A stretch of DNA of 64,000 bases from DATAPD01 sp036265385 (GTDB lineage Bacteria; Acidobacteriota; Terriglobia; Terriglobales; Acidobacteriaceae). The stretch is taken from NCBI GenBank assembly GCA_036265385.1, contig DATAPD010000067.1, positions 186,001 through 250,000 of the forward strand, written 5' to 3'. Of this stretch, positions 50,280 through 58,331 are shown piece after piece (positions within the stretch are counted from its first letter, which is position 1; each line of letters begins with the position of its first letter). A model generated the notes under the pieces. That model had not been told where the DNA came from. It saw only the letters and a list, made by a program, of their open reading frames with translations, and did no database searches. Both the position numbers and the translations under genes were made by a program.

Positions 50280-51746
50280 ATGATCCCTACACACGACACA
50301 ATCGAGAGTGTAAACAGGCAAATTGCGGAGGGAAAAACTTCTGCGAGTGCGATTGCTGAGTCGTACTTCTCTACCATTGATGCAAAGGATGGAGAAATCG
50401 GGGCTTTTCTGGCGCTTTCGAAAGAACGCGCAGTGGCGAAAGCAGCGGAAATCGATCAACTTGCTAAAGCAGGCAAGCCGCTCCCACCACTCGCCGGCAT
50501 TCCAGTAGCGATCAAGGATGTGATGGTCACCCGCGGTGTCCGGACGACAGCGGGCTCGCGCATCCTCGAAAACTTTGTTCCTCCCTACGACTGTACCGCG
50601 GTCGCACGCCTTGAGAGTGCGGGTGCGGTCATCCTCGGAAAGCTGAATTGCGACGAGTTTGCGATGGGCTCGTCGAACGAAAATTCTGCGTACAAGCCAG
50701 TGAAGAACCCTCGCGACACAAGCCGAGTTCCCGGCGGGTCGTCTGGAGGCGCGGCAGCGGCAGTGGCGGCCGGGATGGCTGTCGTAACACTCGGTTCGGA
50801 CACGGGCGGCTCAATCCGGCAGCCCGCCTCTTTCTGCGGCGTCGTGGGAATGATGCCGACCTATGGTCGTGTATCACGCTATGGGTTGATCGCGTTCGCA
50901 TCGTCACTCGATCACATCGGACCTTTAACGAACACCGTGAAAGATGCGGCTCTGGTTTTGCGCACGATTGCCGGACGCGATCCGATGGACACGACATCCG
51001 CTGACGTTCCCGTCCCCGACTACGTCGCGGAATTGGACATACCGGTGCGAGGGCTGAAAGTTGGGATTGCGAAAGAATATTTTGGCGAAGGACTGGACAT
51101 TGAAGTACGCCAGGCGGTTGAACGGGCAGTCGACGAACTCAGAAGCTTGGGATGCGAAATTGTCGAGGTTTCGCTTCCGCACACTGAATATGCAATTCCG
51201 ACCTACTACATTATTGCCACGGCGGAAGCATCTTCGAATCTCGCGCGTTATGACGGTGTTCGATATGGATATCGCAGCCGGAAAGCGCGTTCTCTTTCCG
51301 AGATGTACCGGCGCAGCCGTGATGACGCGTTCGGCGCGGAAGTGAAACGTCGCATTATGCTCGGGACATATGTTCTGAGCGCCGGCTACTACGATGCGTA
51401 TTACCTAAAGGCGCAGAAGGTACGCACTCTGCTGACGCGCGACTTCGATGAAGCATTCAAGAAGGTAGACGTGATCGCAACGCCCACCAGTCCTACAGCA
51501 GCATTTCGACTGGGAGAGAAGACGGATGATCCTCTGGCAATGTACCTGGCCGATATTTACACAGTGACTGCTGATCTGGCGGGCATTCCCGGGATATCGA
51601 TTCCGTGTGGGATGACAAAAGAAAATTTGCCCATCGGGTTACAGTTGCTAGGAAAGCATTTCGATGAAGCTACTGTGCTGAGAGTGGCGCATGCGTATGA
51701 GCAGGCTTCAGGCTCAAGGCTCCAGGCTTCACGTTCTAGTGCTTAA
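50280..51746 (+). CDS. gatA: Asp/Glu-tRNA amidotransferase subunit A
   Basis: A 488-aa amidase of the GatCAB complex that releases ammonia from glutamine. GIPVAIKDVM carries the catalytic Lys, GGSSGGAAAAVAAGM the cis-Ser, and SDTGGSIRQPASFCG the nucleophile Ser. Start is ATG 50280 (GTG 50277 directly before it is also possible). The last dozen residues (SGSRLQASRSSA) are encoded by GGCTTCAGGCTC-type repeat DNA that also overlaps the end of the opposite gene by 11 bases. gatB is not adjacent. Confidence 0.95.
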   Translation: MIPTHDTIESVNRQIAEGKTSASAIAESYFSTIDAKDGEIGAFLALSKERAVAKAAEIDQLAKAGKPLPPLAGIPVAIKDVMVTRGVRTTAGSRILENFVPPYDCTAVARLESAGAVILGKLNCDEFAMGSSNENSAYKPVKNPRDTSRVPGGSSGGAAAAVAAGMAVVTLGSDTGGSIRQPASFCGVVGMMPTYGRVSRYGLIAFASSLDHIGPLTNTVKDAALVLRTIAGRDPMDTTSADVPVPDYVAELDIPVRGLKVGIAKEYFGEGLDIEVRQAVERAVDELRSLGCEIVEVSLPHTEYAIPTYYIIATAEASSNLARYDGVRYGYRSRKARSLSEMYRRSRDDAFGAEVKRRIMLGTYVLSAGYYDAYYLKAQKVRTLLTRDFDEAFKKVDVIATPTSPTAAFRLGEKTDDPLAMYLADIYTVTADLAGIPGISIPCGMTKENLPIGLQLLGKHFDEATVLRVAHAYEQASGSRLQASRSSA

Positions 51747-52332
51747 TCGGCAACACCTGGTAATAAGACTCACCGGCACACCCACGACATAGGGTCTTGC
51801 CATCGCGCAGGACTTCCCTGCGAAAAGCGATGCTCTCGCCACAGTTCGCGCACGCGACCCGTTCTGCTTTGTAGCCGGGCATTTCTTCCGCAGGAAGATC
51901 GATGCTGACCCATTGCGCGGTGAACAGATCATCCGTTGGCATTTCGGCGTATGCGCGCATCTGCTGCTGGTTCTTACTCTCGAGTTGTGGATACAGCTCG
52001 CGGGCACGCTCTTTCGAAGAATCTTTAGCAGAGATTCGGACTGCCTTGTTGGTATCGAGGTCGACGAAGGTGGCTGCCATCTTGCCGAAGTCGCGGAATT
52101 TCAAAGCGCGTTTGCCGAGGCGGCATCCCGTGACCACGCCGATCGCGTCGGTCGCGCAGCGATCGATCTCAACAAATGTTACGAGCCGCTTGCGGTCTTT
52201 GTGATAGGGGTCGTTGATGCCGAGCATTTCGAGTCCAAGCATTGCCATGCGCACTCCCAGGACTTGCCCAGCACAGAGATGACCGTGTGCCTGCTCGGCA
52301 TCGTGTAAGTATTCGTGCAAAGACTTCAGCAA
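51736..52332 (-). CDS. FmdE-like protein with C-terminal zinc ribbon
   Basis: A 198-aa protein. The N-terminal HGHLCAGQVLGVRMAMLG and EIDRCATDAIGVVTGCRLGKR match the FmdE family (PF02663), found in the formylmethanofuran dehydrogenase operon of methanogens and in many anaerobes. The C-terminal CANCGE ... CRGC is a zinc ribbon. No molybdenum or methanofuran genes are near, so its role here is unknown. It converges on gatA with an 11-base overlap and ends a few bases from the cysS stop on the same strand. Confidence 0.85.
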   Translation of the reverse strand: MLKSLHEYLHDAEQAHGHLCAGQVLGVRMAMLGLEMLGINDPYHKDRKRLVTFVEIDRCATDAIGVVTGCRLGKRALKFRDFGKMAATFVDLDTNKAVRISAKDSSKERARELYPQLESKNQQQMRAYAEMPTDDLFTAQWVSIDLPAEEMPGYKAERVACANCGESIAFRREVLRDGKTLCRGCAGESYYQVLPIKH

Positions 52333-52338
52333 AACTTT

Positions 52339-53823
52339 CTACTTCCTTCTCCAGCGGACGCCATCTTTCGTGATTTCCACGATGATGCCGGCGGCATTGA
52401 GTTCGGCACGGATCGCGTCGGACTCTTGAAATCGCCGCGCTTTGCGAGCGGCATTCATTGCGGCCACTTTTTGATCAATGGCCTCGTCCGAAAGAGCGGA
52501 AGAGGCGGCAATCTCCCGCAATTCGGCGCTGATATCCTTCTCGCGACCTGCAGCAGATGCCCACTCGAGCACAGCGCGCATTTTCATCGCGTCATCATCT
52601 TTGATGACTGCAAAAATTTCGTCGAATTTGCTGAGTGCGTTAAGTAGCGGGCGAGTGTCATCCCTCTTCATCGTGCCGGCGTCAGCGGCTGCGTTTGCCG
52701 CGCGCACCATCTCGAAGATCGCGGCCTGCGCCTGGGCAGTGTTCAGATCATCGTCGAGGGCGGCCTTCATGCGATCGATGGTCTCCTGCACCAGCTGTGT
52801 CATCTCCGGCGAGGATCCCGCTGGGAAAATCGCCGTTTCCATGCGCAGTTTGAAATTACGCAGTCTTTCCACCGACACCGCTGCTTGCTTTAATCCATCG
52901 AAGGTGAAATTGAGTTGATTGCGATATGGCACCGAGGTCAGCAGGTAGCGGATGGAGGAAGGTTTGTGTCCTTTGAGCACGAGATCGCGCAGGGTGAAGA
53001 AGTTGCCCAGGCTCTTCGACATCTTCTCGCCTTCGACCAATAGAAAGCGGGCATGGAACCAGAAGTGTGCAAAAGATTTTCCGGTCAGCGATTCCGATTG
53101 TGCGATTTCGTTTTCATGATGCGGGAAAATTAGGTCTTCTCCGCCAGCATGGAGATCGAATGTTTCACCGAGTTCTTTGATCGACATGACCGAACACTCG
53201 ATGTGCCAGCCTGGGCGTCCCGACCCGATCTTCGTGTCCCATGAAGCCTCGCCGGGTTTCGGTGATTTCCAAAGAGCGAAATCGCGTGCATTGTCTTTCT
53301 CGTATTCATCGACATCCACGCGCGCGCCGTCCTCCATCCCGCCGAAATCTTTCTTGGAAAGCTTCCCGTACTCGGGAAACTTCGCGATCCGGAAATAATA
53401 GGAACCATCATCGGTTCGGTAGGCATAGCCTTTTTCCTGCAATCGCGCGATAAAATCGGCCATCTCATCGATGTTGTCGGTTGCACGGATCAGAATTGGC
53501 TTTTCGATGTTCAGCGCCGACGAGTCTTCCAGAAAAGCGTCAACGTATTTCGCCGTATATTCGCGCACTCCGAGGCTGTCACGGGCGGCGTTGCGGATGA
53601 TTTTGTCATCCACATCCGTAATGTTCATGACATAGCGGACGTCGAATCCGCTCTGGCGCAAAAAGCGGCTGAGCAGGTCCACTGCAACGAAAGTCCGAAA
53701 ATTTCCGATGTGGCCGTAGTCGTAAACGGTTGGCCCGCAGGCATACATCCGTACTTTCCCGGGATCCAGCGTGCGGAATTCTTCAATCTTTGCCGAGAGT
53801 GTGTTGTAAAGGCGAAGAGCCAT
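52339..53823 (-). CDS. cysS: Cysteinyl-tRNA synthetase
   Basis: A 494-aa class I synthetase: YACGPTVYDYGHIGNFRTF (zinc Cys and HIGN), WHIECSVMS and HHENEIAQSES zinc ligands, KMSKSLGNFF. The length is a little above the E. coli enzyme (461). It charges tRNA-Cys in the cytosol. The following gene (51736) on the same strand begins 6 bases after its stop, so the two may share a transcript. Confidence 0.96.
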   Translation of the reverse strand: MALRLYNTLSAKIEEFRTLDPGKVRMYACGPTVYDYGHIGNFRTFVAVDLLSRFLRQSGFDVRYVMNITDVDDKIIRNAARDSLGVREYTAKYVDAFLEDSSALNIEKPILIRATDNIDEMADFIARLQEKGYAYRTDDGSYYFRIAKFPEYGKLSKKDFGGMEDGARVDVDEYEKDNARDFALWKSPKPGEASWDTKIGSGRPGWHIECSVMSIKELGETFDLHAGGEDLIFPHHENEIAQSESLTGKSFAHFWFHARFLLVEGEKMSKSLGNFFTLRDLVLKGHKPSSIRYLLTSVPYRNQLNFTFDGLKQAAVSVERLRNFKLRMETAIFPAGSSPEMTQLVQETIDRMKAALDDDLNTAQAQAAIFEMVRAANAAADAGTMKRDDTRPLLNALSKFDEIFAVIKDDDAMKMRAVLEWASAAGREKDISAELREIAASSALSDEAIDQKVAAMNAARKARRFQESDAIRAELNAAGIIVEITKDGVRWRRK

Positions 53824-53898
53824 CGTGAAAGGAATCGGAATGCCGGCGAACGTGCAATTCTATTGGCTGCTCGGAGAGAGGGTCAAATGGAGAGGTGA

Positions 53899-54498
53899 TC
53901 AGCTTGCGCGACGTACGGGAACGGCTGGGGTGTTCGATTGATGGCTGTGTTCCCGCAGTCGATGCTGTACGAGGAAAACGTAGTGCACAGCCGAAAGAAT
54001 GGTGAAAAAGAATGTCGCTCTCAGAAAGAATTTACGGATGATCGCGATCGTCGGGTCCGGGTGCACCGCGAACAGCAGGACAAAAAACACGGCTGACACC
54101 TGGGCGAATGTGTTGGCTTTTCCGAAGATGCTGGGACGGAAATCGCGCAGGCCCGCGATCATATAGAGGACGGCACTTACCGCCAGAATGGAAATGTCGC
54201 GGCTAAACACCATCACCGTGAACTTCCAGGGAATCAAGTGCAGGATAGCGAGGACGAGAAACAAAGTGCTCAGCAAGAGTTTGTCTGCGATCGGGTCGAG
54301 ATATTGTCCCAGCAAGGTTTGCTGATGCAATTTGCGGGCGAGCAGCCCATCCAGACCATCGCTGAGACCCGCCAGCACAAACAATCCTAATGCCCACTTG
54401 TAATGACCCTGCACAAGGTTCGTCACGATGAAGGGGACGAAAATCATACGCAGGAGCGTGAGCTGGTTGGGCGCTGTCAGCAGTTCGGTCAGCTTCAA
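53899..54498 (-). CDS. pgsA: CDP-alcohol phosphatidyltransferase (PgsA-like)
   Basis: A 199-aa membrane enzyme, probably phosphatidylglycerophosphate synthase. The catalytic motif DGLDGLLARKLHQQTLLGQY-LDPIAD has the DxxDGxxAR...G...D...D pattern. About five to six TM helices. It begins with a 4-base overlap with the upstream hypothetical gene. Other CDP-alcohol transferases share this motif, so the acceptor alcohol is inferred. Confidence 0.88.
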   Translation of the reverse strand: MKLTELLTAPNQLTLLRMIFVPFIVTNLVQGHYKWALGLFVLAGLSDGLDGLLARKLHQQTLLGQYLDPIADKLLLSTLFLVLAILHLIPWKFTVMVFSRDISILAVSAVLYMIAGLRDFRPSIFGKANTFAQVSAVFFVLLFAVHPDPTIAIIRKFFLRATFFFTILSAVHYVFLVQHRLREHSHQSNTPAVPVRRAS

Positions 54499-54860
54499 TC
54501 CTGACCTCCGGAGGAAACCCCCGAGGGCGCTGCGAGCAGTTGGGCTGGGTCCATCCCGGTCTTGGCGGCAAATCTCTGCGACAAGGAGGGAATCGCGCCG
54601 TCAGGAAGGTCCAGTTCCATGCGTTCGACGCGGTGCATTGGGAAAAAAACGACGCCCGAGGTAAATGCTTCCCCGTCCTTTAGAAGGTTCAGAAGATCCT
54701 CAAAAGAGGCGAGTTCAATGCCACGCAAACAGAGTCCCTCGGGAGCCATGGAAAGGACTGCGCCCCAGAACTTTTCACGAGGGTTCGACAAGGTGAGCAC
54801 CACCATTGCGCCGGGGTGGAAGGGCTGTGACCCATTCACGCCAAGCGCAGCATTTTGCAT
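54495..54860 (-). CDS. Conserved hypothetical coupled to pgsA
   Basis: A protein of about 121 aa with MVVLTLSNPREKFWGAVLS near the N-terminus, SGVVFFPMHRVERMELDLPDG in the middle and an AKTGMDPAQLL helix. It is not recognised as a named family. The beta-rich first half, with its small hydrophobic strands, could be an Sm-like or PilZ-like barrel, but this is guesswork. Start candidates are ATG 54860, ATG 54896 and 54959; I picked 54860 because GTGGAA lies just before it. The ATGA overlap with pgsA suggests co-translation. Confidence 0.6.
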   Translation of the reverse strand: MQNAALGVNGSQPFHPGAMVVLTLSNPREKFWGAVLSMAPEGLCLRGIELASFEDLLNLLKDGEAFTSGVVFFPMHRVERMELDLPDGAIPSLSQRFAAKTGMDPAQLLAAPSGVSSGGQD

Positions 54861-54960
54861 ATGTTCCACGCAGTCGATTCTCACCTGTGGGCGCATGGGT
54901 TTGCAAGGGCATGGGCTCGCCTGAGGCGGAATAACTGAAGCTTTTGTTCCGCATTTCATC

Positions 54961-54966
54961 TATACT
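54961..54966 (+). promoter_or_regulatory. -10 box (TATACT) before the acyltransferase/ATP-grasp/sulfotransferase operon
   Basis: TATACT 82 bases before the ATG at 55049. No clear -35 element. Confidence 0.4.
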
Positions 54967-55048
54967 TTTCGAACATTTTTAGCCGCCCTGACATCCAAGG
55001 GCGAGCACGGCGAGTCCAAGCCGTTGCTAGTTCACACGAATTCCTACG

Positions 55049-56209
55049 ATGACGATCCTTCCCCGGCCCCGTCCCTCTGAACAGGAGATTGCACCTTCGT
55101 CGTTTTCTGTAAATCTGCATACTGGCGATGTGCAGGTTATCGACGAACTGGCCGCGGCTTGGCGTGAATTGTGCGCCAGGGCTTCGGATGATGAACCTTT
55201 TTACCGTCCGGAATGGATTGCTGCACACGTGCGTGCCTTTACGCCGCATGCCAAATTGTTCGTGATCACAGTCCATCACGGCGGAGAGCTTTGCCTGATT
55301 CTGCCGCTCATCCGCAATCGGCAAGTTATTTCTGGAGTTCCGGTGAGGACGCTCTCTGCTCCGGTGAACAGTCACTCCTGTCGTTTCGATGCGGTACGAC
55401 AAGCTGGCCCGATCGGAGAAGCTGCAATCGCTGCCGCCTGGAATTTTCTGAAAACGGCAAAGGGCTGGGACGTCCTTGATGTGCGCGAGGTTCCGAACGA
55501 CGGCACGTTGGCAGCATTGGTTTCGCTTGCGGAGTCCGAGCGCATGCAGACCGGAAAGATTCCCATGCGGCCAAATCCGTGCGTGGCCATTCCGGCGGCA
55601 TCGGAAATTTCGAAACGACTGCCGCAAAATGCGCGTCTTCGTGGGAAACTCCGTCAAGTGAAGCGTGAAGCGGTCGCTCAAGGAGATCTTAGGTTGAGAA
55701 GGGTGACCGTTGCGCAAAGAGAGGACCTGAATCAGTTTTACAAACTGGAGGCCAGCGGCTGGAAAGGCGAGGCGCAAAGCGCAATCAACGCTGATGCGAA
55801 AACCCGACAGTTCTACGATGAGATTGCGAACAGTGCCGAGTGGTTTGGGTACTTGAGTATGTATTTCCTGGAACTCGATGGCCAATTACTGGCCGCGCAT
55901 CTCGGCCTTTGTTATCGCGACGTCTATTACTCTCCGAAACTGGCATACGACGAAGAATTTAAGCAATTCGCTCCTGGACACCTGATTATTAGTTCTATCC
56001 TGGAAGACTGCGCGGCGCGTGGCGTGAGCCTGTACGACATCACTGGACCAGACGACGAGTGGAAATTGCGCTGGACGGAGTCGCTTCGTCCCAGGTCGCG
56101 ATTTCTGGTTTTCCAGAATGGCTTGGCAGGCAAGTTAGCCCACATGATGCGATTCCGCATTCGACCTTGGGCAAAACGAACGATGAGGTTAGGGCGTGGC
56201 AAATCGTGA
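55049..56209 (+). CDS. FemAB/CelD-like GNAT acyltransferase (Acetyltransf_6 type)
   Basis: A 386-aa protein. The C-terminal half has LRGKLRQVKREAVAQGDLRLRR, then FYKLEASGWKGEAQSAIN, YLELDGQLLAAHLG-like core and LYDITGPDDEWKLRWTES, the hallmark pattern of the PF13480 BioF2/CelD family related to FemAB. These proteins transfer acyl or aminoacyl groups, often in exopolysaccharide clusters. The N-terminal half has DDEPFYRPEWIAAHVRAF, typical too. Its stop overlaps the GTG start of the ATP-grasp gene (GTGA). A second, diverged copy lies at 58328 on the other strand. Confidence 0.85.
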   Translation: MTILPRPRPSEQEIAPSSFSVNLHTGDVQVIDELAAAWRELCARASDDEPFYRPEWIAAHVRAFTPHAKLFVITVHHGGELCLILPLIRNRQVISGVPVRTLSAPVNSHSCRFDAVRQAGPIGEAAIAAAWNFLKTAKGWDVLDVREVPNDGTLAALVSLAESERMQTGKIPMRPNPCVAIPAASEISKRLPQNARLRGKLRQVKREAVAQGDLRLRRVTVAQREDLNQFYKLEASGWKGEAQSAINADAKTRQFYDEIANSAEWFGYLSMYFLELDGQLLAAHLGLCYRDVYYSPKLAYDEEFKQFAPGHLIISSILEDCAARGVSLYDITGPDDEWKLRWTESLRPRSRFLVFQNGLAGKLAHMMRFRIRPWAKRTMRLGRGKS

Positions 56210-57468
56210 ACTCACCAGTTTTAATCCTCGGCTGCGTGACACGCATTGCTGTGGCGGTCGCTCGTTCGCTCAATCGGCGCGGGATTCCCGTTGAGGTAGC
56301 CACCTTCTCGGCCCAGGAAATTAATCCGCGCTCACGCGCAATACGTAGATTTTTCCGGCTGCCCAATCCCGATGACTCTGCCCGTGATTTCATTCTCTCG
56401 CTGACCGAACTCATTCACCGCCAGCGCTATGACCTGATCATTCCAGGCAATGATGTGGCTTTCACCGCATTGGTCGAAAATCATGCAGAGATCAGTGAGA
56501 GCGTGAAAATTGCATCGCCCCCGCCCCATGTCATCGAGCGCGTGCTCGATAAATCTCTGACAATCGAAGCAGCACAAAGGTGCAATGTTCCGTCGCCACT
56601 AACGCGAGTGGTGTCGAATGCGGCGCAGATTCGCGACGCTGCTGAAGAGCTAGGATTTCCTTTCGTACTGAAGCCAGCTCGAAAGATGCGCACCGAGGAT
56701 TTCAAAGTGCTGACGATCCACGATGCGTCACAAATCCAACAGCACTTTCCCGCGAACCAGGCATTCGCATCACCGCTGCTTGCGCAGGAGTACTGCCCGG
56801 GCGTCGGGGTTGGGGTCGAGGTGCTAATCCACAACGTAGAATGCGTCACGGCCTTTCAGCATCAGCGAGAGAAGGAATTCCCCTACGGAGGCGGTGTATC
56901 CGTGGTGGCGCGGGCACAACAGCCGGATCCCACCTTGTTGGAGAAGAGCATTTCTCTTTTGCGAGAACTGGAGTGGGATGGGATTGCCATGGTCGAGTTT
57001 CGTGTGGACGAGCAAGGGAATGCATCGCTGATGGAAGTGAACGGGCGGTTTTGGGGGACCGTGTCTTTGCCAATCGCCTGCGAGTTCGACTTCCCCTACC
57101 ATCAATGGCAGCTATTGCATGGTCAGTCGCCAGTGCCTTCTTCCGCGGCAACGTTCAATAAAAAATGGAGGTGGACGGCTGGCTATCTACGTCGAATGTA
57201 CGGACTAGTACTCGCGGCTGCGACCACTCCGCGTGCGCGCCGCCAGCTTCGATCGGAAATCGAAAATATGTCTTTGGACTTCGGTGAGAACGTCCATGAT
57301 TCGCTTTGGAGTTCATCCGATCCTTTGCCCGCGATATTGGAATTTTTCGATGCCCTCAAAGATATTCTGGTTTCAGCTGGAAGGTCACTTTTCCGAACAC
57401 TTTTTCAGAGCAGGCACAGGGTTGAAACAAAGGTTCGACAGGCACGCACGGTGAAATCAACCTCATGA
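56206..57468 (+). CDS. ATP-grasp carboxylate ligase-like protein
   Basis: A 420-aa ATP-grasp enzyme: N-terminal VLILGCVTRIAVAVARSLNRRG (pre-ATP-grasp Rossmann), then EELGFPFVLKPARKM, LLAQEYCPGVGVGVEVL, MVEFRVDEQGNASLMEVNGRFWG with the metal-binding Glu-x-Asn. It would join a carboxylate to an amine or other nucleophile via acyl phosphate. The product is unknown. GTG 56206 overlaps the previous stop, and the ATG of the sulfotransferase overlaps its own stop, so three proteins are translationally coupled. Confidence 0.87.
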   Translation: MNSPVLILGCVTRIAVAVARSLNRRGIPVEVATFSAQEINPRSRAIRRFFRLPNPDDSARDFILSLTELIHRQRYDLIIPGNDVAFTALVENHAEISESVKIASPPPHVIERVLDKSLTIEAAQRCNVPSPLTRVVSNAAQIRDAAEELGFPFVLKPARKMRTEDFKVLTIHDASQIQQHFPANQAFASPLLAQEYCPGVGVGVEVLIHNVECVTAFQHQREKEFPYGGGVSVVARAQQPDPTLLEKSISLLRELEWDGIAMVEFRVDEQGNASLMEVNGRFWGTVSLPIACEFDFPYHQWQLLHGQSPVPSSAATFNKKWRWTAGYLRRMYGLVLAAATTPRARRQLRSEIENMSLDFGENVHDSLWSSSDPLPAILEFFDALKDILVSAGRSLFRTLFQSRHRVETKVRQARTVKSTS

Positions 57469-58331
57469 AAAGAATGATTCGCGCGGCACGAGAAGCGCTA
57501 CGCGTTGCGACAGGGCAAAAGCTCGCTGGTCGTGGTATCACTACTTTTGAAGATGACGTGTTCATCGTTTCGTACCCGAGATCGGGGAACACATGGACGC
57601 GTTTCCTGATCGGTAACTTGGTTTATACCGACACTCCTATTACCTTCGCCAACGTAGAAGAGCGAGTTCCGGAGATCTACCTGTTTCCCGACAGGGTGTT
57701 GCGGCAGCTTCCTCGACCGCGCATATTGAAAAGTCATGAATGCTTTGATCCGCGTTATAAAAAAATCATTTACATCGTGCGCGATCCAAGAGATGTAGCG
57801 GTCTCGTACTATCACTATGCGATCAAACGGGAATGGATTGAAGACACGTGTTCAATCGCTGATTTCGTGCCGCGCTTTATAAGCGGAGAGTTCGACATCC
57901 GGGCGAAATGGGCTGCGGCATGGGATGATCACGTCATGAGCTGGATTTCCATGCGGCAGGGACGGCCGGGTTTCCTGCTATTGCGGTATGAAGAAATGGT
58001 GCGAGCTCCAGTAAACGCTCTTGCCGCAATTGCCGAGCTACTTGATCTTGACGCGCCGCCCGAACGTTTTGCGCGCGCGGTTCAACTCAGTTCCGCCGAC
58101 CACATGCGCTCTCTAGAACGCAAAGAAGGAACGCAGTGGCACTTAACAAGGAAAACCCGGCAAGACAAACCGTTCGTTCGAAGCGCGAAAGCGGGGGACT
58201 GGCACACCGCTCTACCTAAAAACTGCGTGGATCGCATTGAATCCGAATGGGGACAGGTGATGCAGAGCGTGGGGTACGAACTGAGTACGGCTGCAAATTC
58301 TGAGCGCAAAATCGAGGAAACGCCTGTCTAG
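57465..58331 (+). CDS. Sulfotransferase-domain protein
   Basis: A 288-aa PAPS-dependent sulfotransferase (PF00685-like). FIVSYPRSGNTWTRFLIGN is the 5'-phosphosulfate loop; YIVRDPRDVAVSYYHY holds the 3'-phosphate-binding Arg/Ser; LLLRYEEMVRAPVNALAAIAELL and the later RKGxxG-like end (SAKAGDWHTAL) match the family. It probably sulfates a carbohydrate or lipid made with the two coupled genes. PAPS synthesis genes are not in the window. It converges with, and overlaps by 4 bases, the next gene. Confidence 0.88.
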   Translation: MKRMIRAAREALRVATGQKLAGRGITTFEDDVFIVSYPRSGNTWTRFLIGNLVYTDTPITFANVEERVPEIYLFPDRVLRQLPRPRILKSHECFDPRYKKIIYIVRDPRDVAVSYYHYAIKREWIEDTCSIADFVPRFISGEFDIRAKWAAAWDDHVMSWISMRQGRPGFLLLRYEEMVRAPVNALAAIAELLDLDAPPERFARAVQLSSADHMRSLERKEGTQWHLTRKTRQDKPFVRSAKAGDWHTALPKNCVDRIESEWGQVMQSVGYELSTAANSERKIEETPV

